A DNA stretch of 7,974 bases from Planctomycetota bacterium. Lineage in GTDB: Bacteria; Planctomycetota; Planctomycetia; Pirellulales; UBA1268. The stretch spans positions 1-7,974 of the forward strand of contig QWPO01000188.1 in the NCBI GenBank assembly GCA_003669255.1, in the 5' to 3' direction. Positions 1 through 5,638 of the stretch are shown piece by piece. The first letter of the stretch is position 1; every line of letters starts with the position of its first letter. Below the pieces are notes generated by a model. It was given only the letters and a program-made list of their open reading frames with translations, made no database searches and was not told the origin of the DNA. The translations under genes were made by a program, and so were the position numbers.

Positions 1-1
1 G

Positions 2-1675
2 GCCGAAGACCGTTCGCTCAAGATCTGGAGCGTGCCCGACCTTGTGATCGAGCACGACTATGCCAGCCAGCCCGATCTGGTCTCGGCGGTCGTGGCCCGC
101 GCCGATAGCGAGTTCACGGTGGGCCGGATGGACGGGTCGCTCGAGACCGTCGCGGTGGTGGTCGATCCTGCCCCGCGTGCGATGCCCATGACCGCGGCCG
201 ACGGTTCCGTTGCGGATGCGCCGGCATCGGCCGGCGGGCCTGTCGCGGCGACGGAGCGGGAGCCCAACGATCTTCCTGAGCACGCCGAGCCGATCGCGGT
301 GCCGGCGGAGATCAAGGGCACGGTCGGCCGGCCCGGCGATCCCGACTGCTTCCGGTTCGCGGCCCAGCGCGGCCAGCCGCTCTTCTTGGACGTGAACGCA
401 GCCCGGTCCAAGTCGCTTCTCGATTCGCGGATCGAGGTGCTCGATGCCGCCGGCCGCCCCGTGGAGCAGGTCGTCCTGCAGGCCACGCGTGACTCGTGGT
501 TCACGTTTCTTGGCAAGGATTCCACGCAGTCGGGCGACTTCCGGCTCCAGAACTGGATGGAGATGGAACTCGACGAGTATCTCTACGCCAACGGCGAGGT
601 GGTGCGGCTGTGGCGGTATCCACTGGGGCCCGACTCGGGCTTTACGGTCTATCCCGGCAGTGGCAACCGGCGGACGTTCTTCGGCACGTCGGCCGTGACA
701 CACGCGCTCGGCGAGCCTGCATGGATCGTGGAGCCATTGCCGCAGGGGAGCACGCCGGTGCCCAACGGGCTGCCGGTGTTCAGAATCTTCTATGAGAGCG
801 ACGACGAACCGGAGCAGCGGCTCGGCGCGGATTCGCAGCTGCTCTTCAACCCGCCCGCTGACGGCGACTACGTGGTTCGGCTCACGGACGTTCGTGGTGC
901 CGGGGCGGAGTCGAAGCCCGATGACTATCACTACTCCCTCACGATCCGGCCGCCGCAGCCGGCGTTCACCGTCGCAGTGGGCGGCAAGGATCCAAAGGTG
1001 AGCCCGGGCAGCGGCCGCGAACTGACGTTTACTGCCACGCGCACGGAGGGCTTCGAAGGTTCGATCCGCATCGCGATGGAAAACCTACCTGCAGGCTTCG
1101 CCTTTTCCGGCCCCGTCGAGATCGAGGCGGGGCAACAGCAGGCGATCGGCGTGCTCGCGGCTGCGGCCGACGCCGTCGCGCCCGATGAGCAGGCCGACAA
1201 GGCCGTGGTGATGAAGGCCACGGCCACGATCGCCGGGCGGGAGGTGACGCAGGAGATCGGCACGCTCGGCGATATTCAGGTCGCCGAGAAGCCGAAGGTG
1301 ACGGTGGCGATCCTGCCGGGTGCCAGCCCCGCGTCGGCAACGCAGCGGGAGGGCGAGCCGCTCGAGTTTTCGATCCGGCCGGGCCAGACGATCACCGCGC
1401 GGGTCAAGGCGCAGCGGCACGACTTCGCCGGACGGATCGAACTGGGCGGTGCCGAATCCGGCCGTAACCTGCCCTATGGCGTGTTCGTGGACAACATCGG
1501 CCTGAACGGCCTTCTGATCGTCGAGGGGCAGGACGAGCGGGATTTCTTCATCACGGCGGCGCCGATCGCGAAGCCCTGCCGGCGGCTGTTTCATCTCCAC
1601 GCCACGGCCGACGGCGGCCAGGCGTCGGTACCGGTGGTGATCAACGTGCTGCCGCCCGAGACACCGGCCGACTGA
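2..1675 (+). CDS. WD40/PPC-domain protein, 3' part (5' end outside the window)
   Basis: The frame is open to the left edge and starts mid-domain with AEDRSLKIWSV, a typical end of a WD40 propeller blade, so the GTG at 32 is not taken as the start. About 557 residues are visible. In order they are: the blade end (1-25); a low-complexity Ala/Pro/Gly linker (50-85); a PPC-type beta-sandwich opening at EPNDLPEHA (about 87) and closing near YHYSLTIRP (about 314); then two or three Ig-like beta-sandwich stretches to the C-terminus. The PPC fold appears split by an insertion of about 110 residues (roughly 160-275) rich in Trp, Tyr and Gly. Planctomycete proteins of this style are often exported and carry a cytochrome-c-like domain upstream; neither signal peptide nor haem site can be seen here. 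The role is probably extracytoplasmic binding or scaffolding. No enzyme motif is visible. Domain calls are by eye and the function is inferred. Confidence 0.85.
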   Translation, partial: AEDRSLKIWSVPDLVIEHDYASQPDLVSAVVARADSEFTVGRMDGSLETVAVVVDPAPRAMPMTAADGSVADAPASAGGPVAATEREPNDLPEHAEPIAVPAEIKGTVGRPGDPDCFRFAAQRGQPLFLDVNAARSKSLLDSRIEVLDAAGRPVEQVVLQATRDSWFTFLGKDSTQSGDFRLQNWMEMELDEYLYANGEVVRLWRYPLGPDSGFTVYPGSGNRRTFFGTSAVTHALGEPAWIVEPLPQGSTPVPNGLPVFRIFYESDDEPEQRLGADSQLLFNPPADGDYVVRLTDVRGAGAESKPDDYHYSLTIRPPQPAFTVAVGGKDPKVSPGSGRELTFTATRTEGFEGSIRIAMENLPAGFAFSGPVEIEAGQQQAIGVLAAAADAVAPDEQADKAVVMKATATIAGREVTQEIGTLGDIQVAEKPKVTVAILPGASPASATQREGEPLEFSIRPGQTITARVKAQRHDFAGRIELGGAESGRNLPYGVFVDNIGLNGLLIVEGQDERDFFITAAPIAKPCRRLFHLHATADGGQASVPVVINVLPPETPAD

Positions 1676-1729
1676 TACGGCTCACACGTGATGCTCGCGC
1701 GTGTATCAGGCTCGAGGCTGCCTCTTCTC

Positions 1730-1752
1730 GTAGCACAGGTTTTCAACCTGTG
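1730..1752 (+). repeat. REP-like hairpin headed by GTAG
   Basis: GTAG (1730-1733) is followed directly by a perfect 8-bp stem CACAGGTT (1734-1741), a 3-base loop TTC and AACCTGTG (1745-1752). A GTAG or similar tetranucleotide immediately 5' of a palindrome is the usual form of REP elements mobilised by RAYT (TnpA-REP) transposases. It lies 55 bp past the stop of the PPC protein and lacks a U-tract, so it is a poor intrinsic terminator, although the stem could still stabilise the 3' end of that transcript. Similar hairpins are, to my recollection, scattered in planctomycete genomes; this was not checked. Confidence 0.6.
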
Positions 1753-1787
1753 TGTCTTCCCGGTTCGCATCGATCTCGGCGTCGTGA

Positions 1788-1880
1788 AAGCCGACCGGCC
1801 GTAAGGCCGCGGGCGTCCCCCACGCTGGACGCGGCGTCTGGTGTTGGTTCACCCCACGCCTCACGGCGTTGGGCTTGTAC
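1788..1880. repeat. REPIN/MITE-like unit, copy 1 (93 bp)
   Basis: The unit opens with AAGCCGACC followed by the hairpin CGGCC-GTAA-GGCCG and closes with the hairpin ACGCC-TCAC-GGCGT followed by TTGGGCTTGTAC. The reverse complement of the closing end reads AAGCCCAAC then GCCGTGAGGC, close to the opening AAGCCGACC and GCCGTAAGGC. The two ends are therefore diverged inverted copies of one palindrome, as in a REPIN or a miniature inverted-repeat element. The centre holds a further dyad, GACGC-G-GCGTC. No coding capacity is credible. The second copy lies 11 bp downstream. Confidence 0.75.
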
Positions 1881-1891
1881 GGCAGATGCAC

Positions 1892-1982
1892 AAGCCGACC
1901 GGCCGTAAGGCCGCGGGTAAACCACGCTGGACGCGGCGTCTCGTGTTGGTTCACCCCACGCCTCACGGCGTTGGGCTTGTAC
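1892..1982. repeat. REPIN/MITE-like unit, copy 2 (91 bp)
   Basis: This is a direct repeat of 1788-1880. The first 26 bases are identical; a 7-base stretch of copy 1 (1814-1820) is replaced by 5 bases (1918-1922); the last 60 bases differ only at 1840 (G) versus 1942 (C). The same terminal hairpins and central dyad are present. The period is 104 bp at the left end and 102 bp at the right. The end of copy 1 (GGCTTG, 1872-1877) and the start of copy 2 (CAAGCC, 1891-1896) also form an inverted repeat across the junction. Confidence 0.75.
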
Positions 1983-2070
1983 CAGCGGCCGCGCAAAGCT
2001 CACGAAGAACGCGTCTCACACGTCCTGACGAAACGACGCGCGGGCATCCAGTGCGTCCAGTACGAGATGC

Positions 2071-2075
2071 AGGAG
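2071..2075 (+). promoter_or_regulatory. Ribosome binding site choosing the 2082 start
   Basis: AGGAG sits 6 bases before the ATG at 2082. The competing ATG at 2145 has AAGGA at 2130-2134 with 10 bases of spacing, which is weaker. In-frame ATGs at 2067 and 2091 have no comparable site. Confidence 0.5.
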
Positions 2076-2081
2076 AGCCTC

Positions 2082-2456
2082 ATGCGGACTATGCTCGTGG
2101 TGGTTCAGCAGTCGCCGTATTCCCAAGTCAAGGAACCCAACCACATGCCACAGTTTCAGATCGAGGGTGAAGCAGAGATCTTCGACGCCGCTGAGGAAAT
2201 CGACGTGCGGGGTGAGATTGCCCGCCACTCATTTGTCACGGCGGAAAAGAGCCCTAGCGACGATACGACGGTCATCATCACATCGGTGGACCCGAAGGAC
2301 CTGAGCGAGTTCGAGGGCCTGCTCTTCCAGATCGATATCAATGAAGAAGAAGACCTCGTCATCCTGCGGCAGGTGCAGATGTTTTTCTGGCCTTGGGAAG
2401 ACGACGAGGAGTTTGAGGAGATGGGGTCGTCGGAAGACGATCCTGAAGTCGCCTGA
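2082..2456 (+). CDS. Small acidic protein of unknown function
   Basis: I do not recognise the family. From 2082 the product is 124 residues; from the alternative ATG at 2145 (MPQFQIEGEAEIF) it is 103. I prefer 2082 because of the AGGAG site, and because codons 2082-2144 show a coding bias (by count, 16 of 21 third positions G/C and only 6 of 21 second positions G/C). The protein alternates predicted strands with Asp/Glu-rich stretches and ends in a strongly acidic tail after an aromatic patch, FFWPWEDDEEFEEM. There is no signal peptide, membrane segment or Cys cluster, so it is probably soluble and cytoplasmic. Its composition looks less GC-rich than the flanking genes. It follows the repeat cluster and converges on rtcB with a 29-bp gap, in which I see no clear terminator. 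Confidence 0.7.
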   Translation: MRTMLVVVQQSPYSQVKEPNHMPQFQIEGEAEIFDAAEEIDVRGEIARHSFVTAEKSPSDDTTVIITSVDPKDLSEFEGLLFQIDINEEEDLVILRQVQMFFWPWEDDEEFEEMGSSEDDPEVA

Positions 2457-2485
2457 CCCACGAAGCCTGTCACGCCGCACGCCGG

Positions 2486-3970
2486 TCAATCGTCGGCCTG
2501 GTCGCCATCCTTGATGACAAACCGGGCCTGCAGCCGCGCAACCTCGCTGGCCAATCCTGCGAGTTTCACGCTCCGCAGGACCTCCTCGAAGTCTTTGTAG
2601 GCGGCCGGCGCTTCGTCGCGCGGATAGCTGCGGCAGTTGGTGAGGATGTCGGCGACGGCAAACGAGTCGTCGACGGCCCGCTGATCGAGTTCTCGAATCG
2701 CCCGCCTGCGGCCGAGCGCCCGGCCCGCCCCATGATTCACGCTGTAGCAGGAGATCTCCGCCCCCGGATCGGCGACCATCACGCACGATCCGGCCTGCGG
2801 GTTTCCGGGCAGCAGGATTGGATGGCCGGTGGTCTCATACCGCGTTCCCTTCAGCCCCGGGTGGCCGGCCGGAAAGGCTCGTGTCGCACCCTTGCGGTGC
2901 ACCCAGGCGAGCTTGCCCCTGACGATCTCGCGGCGGGCGATGTTGTGGCTGATGAAATAGACCAGCCGGCCCGACACTCCCGGGATCACCTCCTGGAAGG
3001 CCTCGAGCACCAGCGCGTTGATGAGCAGGTGGTTGACGGTGGCGAAGTTCGCCCCGAGGGCCATGTCGTCGAGGTAGGAGTCGGCCTCCGGTGTGCCGAG
3101 CGGGGCGTAGACCAGTTCACGATCACCGCCTGGCAGGGGAGTGCCCCAGTCGGTGAACTTCCGCTGCAGCGACGCGAACTGCCCTGACGCGAGCGCGTGG
3201 CCGATGCCGCGGGATCCGCAGTGTGAGAGGAATGCCACCTGGCCATCGCGGAGCCCGAAGGCGTCGGCCACCCGCCGGGCGCGGTCATCGGAACCAACGC
3301 GGACGACCTCGCACTCGCCGAAATGATTGCCGCCGCCGTACGAGCCTAGTTGGGCGAGCTTGTCGTCGAGGTTTCGCAGCGCGCCCTGCTGCTCGTGCCG
3401 GGCCAGCCGAGCGGCGAGTGCGGCGGTTGTGTCATCGTGGCCGAAGTGGCAGGCATCCTCGCAGTGGTCGGCCCAGTCCTTCGGGATGCCGAGCGCACAG
3501 CAGACCTCGGCCGACGCACCCTCGACGAGCACCTGCCGGCCGACCTCCGCCCCCACCGACCGCGACTTTTTTGCATGCCGCTGACCGCGGCCCGGGCCAG
3601 TGGGAGTCCGCTCACAGATCGCGTTGATCAGCGCCCTCCGCACGACCCGGTCGGCCACCGCCTCGGCCGGCAGGTCAAGTTGCAGCAGGCTCATGGAGCA
3701 CTTGATATCGACCCCGACCGGCCCCGGATACACGTGCGAGGGTGAGACGAGCACGCAGCCGACCGGAGCTCCGTATCCGCAGTGGCCGTCGGGATTGAGC
3801 ACGAGGTCGGTGACACCAGGAGCCAGCCGCGAGTTGATCGCCTGCTGGAGGCAGATCTCGTCAAATCCCGCTCGGATCGCGGCCGTGCCGATCACGGTGA
3901 CGGGACTGGTCGGTCCGCCCGTGGGGAGGATCGCCGTCGCGTCGGATGTGGGAATCAGTTCGTAGGGCAT
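2486..3970 (-). CDS. rtcB: RtcB-family RNA ligase (RNA-splicing ligase)
   Basis: RtcB joins RNA ends bearing 2',3'-cyclic phosphate or 3'-phosphate to 5'-OH ends, using GTP and Mn(II) through a covalent histidine-GMP. The 494-residue product has the family hallmarks in order: NPDGHCGYGAPVG (59-71); GVDIKC with Asp88 and Cys91; GGGNHF with Asn215 and His216; HCGSRG with His250; SHNIAR with His342; VHRKGATRA (357-365); and HGAGR with His413, the expected guanylated residue. All metal ligands are therefore present. Deviations from the usual text are GVDIKCSM for GVDIGCGM and HCGSRG for HSGSRG. It is longer than the E. coli enzyme (about 408) and nearer archaeal lengths. No archease gene is adjacent. 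The start is ATG at 3970; its upstream Shine-Dalgarno match is weak. It diverges from a GGQ release-factor-like gene, suggesting a shared role in RNA or ribosome repair. Confidence 0.93.
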   Translation of the reverse strand: MPYELIPTSDATAILPTGGPTSPVTVIGTAAIRAGFDEICLQQAINSRLAPGVTDLVLNPDGHCGYGAPVGCVLVSPSHVYPGPVGVDIKCSMSLLQLDLPAEAVADRVVRRALINAICERTPTGPGRGQRHAKKSRSVGAEVGRQVLVEGASAEVCCALGIPKDWADHCEDACHFGHDDTTAALAARLARHEQQGALRNLDDKLAQLGSYGGGNHFGECEVVRVGSDDRARRVADAFGLRDGQVAFLSHCGSRGIGHALASGQFASLQRKFTDWGTPLPGGDRELVYAPLGTPEADSYLDDMALGANFATVNHLLINALVLEAFQEVIPGVSGRLVYFISHNIARREIVRGKLAWVHRKGATRAFPAGHPGLKGTRYETTGHPILLPGNPQAGSCVMVADPGAEISCYSVNHGAGRALGRRRAIRELDQRAVDDSFAVADILTNCRSYPRDEAPAAYKDFEEVLRSVKLAGLASEVARLQARFVIKDGDQADD

Positions 3971-4021
3971 GCAGCGACCATCCGCACCGCGTCACCGTAT
4001 CGGCTGTCGGTTCCGCTTCCA

Positions 4022-4033
4022 CGATTAGAATCG
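4022..4033. promoter_or_regulatory. Palindromic candidate -10 shared by the divergent genes
   Basis: CGATT-AG-AATCG lies near the middle of the 106-bp gap. On the plus strand it contains TAGAAT (4026-4031) and on the minus strand TCTAAT (4029-4024), each one mismatch from TATAAT. It is about 46 bases from the GGQ gene start and 54 from the rtcB start. No good -35 was found on either side, so this is a suggestion only; it could equally be a small operator. Confidence 0.3.
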
Positions 4034-4076
4034 ACGCCCGCCGTTCACGCCCACGCCGGCTCACTCCGAATCCGCC

Positions 4077-4571
4077 ATGCATCCCGCCGCCCTCGACGAC
4101 AGCGCTCTCCTTCGCGAATGCGACCAGACGCGGACCCGCCGCAGCGGGCCTGGCGGGCAGCACCGCAACAAGGTCGAGACGGCCGTGATCCTGGTGCACC
4201 GGCCCACCGGGATCGGTGCGGAGGCCTCCGAGCGGCGGTCGCAGGCCCAAAACCGCACGGTTGCCCTTGCCCGACTCAGGCTCCGACTCGCCCTCGAGCA
4301 TCGCGAGCCGGCGGACACCGGCCCGTCGTCGCTCTGGATATCGCGGACACGAAACGGCCGGCTCGCGATCGCCGTCGTCCACCGCGACTACCCCACACTC
4401 GTGGCCGAGGCGCTCGACCACTTGCAGGCCACTGGGTTTCGCACTGCCGACGCGGCGGCCGCCCTAGGCGTGACCACGTCGCAACTCATTGGCCTCTTTC
4501 GAAAGTCGGCGGCTGTGTGGACGGCTGTCAACGCGGCTCGCGTGGCGGCGGGCCGGTCGCGGCTCGCGTGA
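4077..4571 (+). CDS. GGQ-domain peptide chain release factor-like protein
   Basis: The 164-residue product has the catalytic GGQ domain of class I release factors: RRSGPGGQHRNKVETAV (21-37, GGQ at 26-28), then HRPTGI (41-46) and ERRSQAQNR, the usual order of the family. The GGQ glutamine enters the ribosomal peptidyl transferase centre to trigger peptidyl-tRNA hydrolysis. The stop-codon recognition domains of RF1/RF2 are absent, as in ArfB, PrfH and mitochondrial C12orf65. Instead of ArfB's basic tail, residues 100-160 form a helical segment whose AAALGVTTSQLIGLFRK part looks like a helix-turn-helix, ending VNAARVAAGRSRL. It is likely to act on stalled or damaged ribosomes, possibly with the divergent rtcB. 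The ATG at 4077 is the natural start; no clear Shine-Dalgarno was seen. A true prfH identity is not claimed, since PrfH proteins are usually longer. Confidence 0.88.
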   Translation: MHPAALDDSALLRECDQTRTRRSGPGGQHRNKVETAVILVHRPTGIGAEASERRSQAQNRTVALARLRLRLALEHREPADTGPSSLWISRTRNGRLAIAVVHRDYPTLVAEALDHLQATGFRTADAAAALGVTTSQLIGLFRKSAAVWTAVNAARVAAGRSRLA

Positions 4572-4582
4572 CCGCGACCGAA

Positions 4583-5503
4583 CTATCCGGCAGGAAAATA
4601 CGGCCGCAGGACGTCGCGGGCGGCTCGCAAAGCCCGCTTACGCCCGTCGAGCGTCTTGCCAAACGTGTCATCCTCGATCTCGATACACACCGGGCCGTCA
4701 TAGCCCACCCGCATGAGCTCGGCGACGAATCGGCCCCAGTCGATGTCGCCAAAACCGGGAATGCGGGGCTGGTGCCAGCGGTTGGGGAAATCGAACCTCC
4801 CCACCTCCGCGACCGCCCGCGGGTCGATCCGGACATCTTTGGCGTGCACGTGGAAGAGCTTTTCCCGAAACTCCTCAAGCGGCCCGAGCGGATCAATCCC
4901 TTGGATCACGAGGTGCGATGGGTCGAAGTTGAGGCCGAAGGCCGGCGAGTCGATGTCGGCGAAAGCCCGTCGCCAGATCGCCGGCGTGGTCAGCAGGTTC
5001 TTGCCGCCCGGCCATTCGTCCTTGGTGAACAGCATCGGACAGTTCTCGATGCCGATCCGCACGCCCTGGTCTTCCGCGAGCTTCACCAGCGGCCGCCAGG
5101 TCGCGAGAAACCTCGGCCAGTTGTCGTCGACGGTCTTCAGCCAGTCGCGGCCGACAAACCCGTTCACCGTCCGCAGCCCCAGCAGCGGCGCCGCAGCGAT
5201 CAGCCGCCTAAGATGGGATACCGCCACGTCGGCCACCGCTGGGTCTGGATCGAGCGCGTTGGGGTAGTAGCCGAGTCCGCTGAGGGCGACGCCGTGCCGG
5301 TCGCACGCAGCCAGGACGGCGTCTGCCTTGGCCGGCGTGAAGTCGGTCACATCCACGTGCGTGACTCCGGCATACTTCCGCTCGGCGCGGCCCACGGGCC
5401 AGCACATCGCCTCCACGCAGGCAAACCCCTCCGCGGCGGCGAACGCGAGCACCTCGTCAAGCGAGAGCTCAGGGAGGATGGCGGTCACAAACCCAAGTTG
5501 CAT
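4583..5503 (-). CDS. Sugar phosphate isomerase/epimerase-like TIM-barrel protein
   Basis: The 306-residue product fits the xylose isomerase-like/AP endonuclease 2 superfamily (IolE, YcjR and related enzymes), metal-dependent barrels acting on sugars or inositol derivatives. Visible marks are: MQLGFVTAILPELSLDEVLAF at the first strand and helix; IGIENCP (Glu153); LNFDPSHL (Asp194 and His197); FHVHAKDVRID (His218, His220 and Asp223); GDIDWGRF; and CIEIEDD (Glu275 or Glu277). Together these give the expected Glu-Asp-His-Glu metal site. Length and full barrel coverage are normal. GGAG at 5511-5514 lies 7 bases before the ATG, supporting this start. It has no signal peptide and is probably cytoplasmic. 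The gene converges on the GGQ gene with an 11-bp gap and diverges from the transglutaminase-like gene over 135 bp. The substrate cannot be assigned from sequence. Confidence 0.9.
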   Translation of the reverse strand: MQLGFVTAILPELSLDEVLAFAAAEGFACVEAMCWPVGRAERKYAGVTHVDVTDFTPAKADAVLAACDRHGVALSGLGYYPNALDPDPAVADVAVSHLRRLIAAAPLLGLRTVNGFVGRDWLKTVDDNWPRFLATWRPLVKLAEDQGVRIGIENCPMLFTKDEWPGGKNLLTTPAIWRRAFADIDSPAFGLNFDPSHLVIQGIDPLGPLEEFREKLFHVHAKDVRIDPRAVAEVGRFDFPNRWHQPRIPGFGDIDWGRFVAELMRVGYDGPVCIEIEDDTFGKTLDGRKRALRAARDVLRPYFPAG

Positions 5504-5638
5504 GGTCGGTCTCCGGCGGTTGGAAAGGCTCCCTCAGTGTGGGTTGGATCAGCCATTTTCGCCAGGGCATCTGCCAACGCCGCGCACCGCTGTCGCGGAG
5601 GGTGTTACAACAGTGACGAGGTTCTCGCAGGGCTCAGT

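Larger units (their letters stand above)
1676..2081. other. 406-bp intergenic region carrying hairpin repeats
   Basis: No gene is supported in this gap between the PPC protein and the small acidic protein. It contains a GTAG-headed hairpin and two copies of a ~92-bp structured unit, annotated separately. Reading frames through it on both strands translate the repeats themselves (the minus-strand frame repeats YKPNAVRRGVNQH twice) and are judged spurious. The final 100 bases (1983-2081) must hold the promoter of the small acidic gene, but I see no convincing -35/-10 pair there. The frame of that gene stays open upstream with mostly G/C third positions from about 2034, so its 5' end is uncertain. 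Confidence 0.7.

Noticed and set aside
1845..1860. GGTTCACCCC in the repeat unit resembling a tRNA T-arm box
   Set aside because: No acceptor stem, anticodon arm or discriminator region can be folded around it.
1788..1982. Two direct repeats as a possible CRISPR array
   Set aside because: The repeats are about 92 bp with only 11 bp between them, there is no series of unique spacers, and no cas gene is near.
1706..2003. Minus-strand frames translating YKPNAVRRGVNQH and QAQRREAWGEPT twice
   Set aside because: The repeated peptides are just the two DNA repeat copies read in different frames; there is no ribosome site or coding bias.
2229..2786. Minus-strand frame overlapping the acidic gene and the rtcB 3' end
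   Set aside because: It is out of frame with rtcB and antisense to the small gene, with Arg/Gly-rich shadow composition; rtcB is the clear coding frame here.
5615..5635. TGTT-AC-AACA as an operator for the transglutaminase-like gene
   Set aside because: Four-base arms are expected by chance and nothing nearby supports a regulator site.
3782..5638. Plus-strand frame open for more than 600 codons upstream of the transglutaminase-like gene
   Set aside because: It runs antisense to rtcB and the isomerase gene and out of frame through the GGQ gene. Its translation is Arg/Pro/Gly-rich low-complexity text, a common effect of high GC. Only the part from 5639 is coding.
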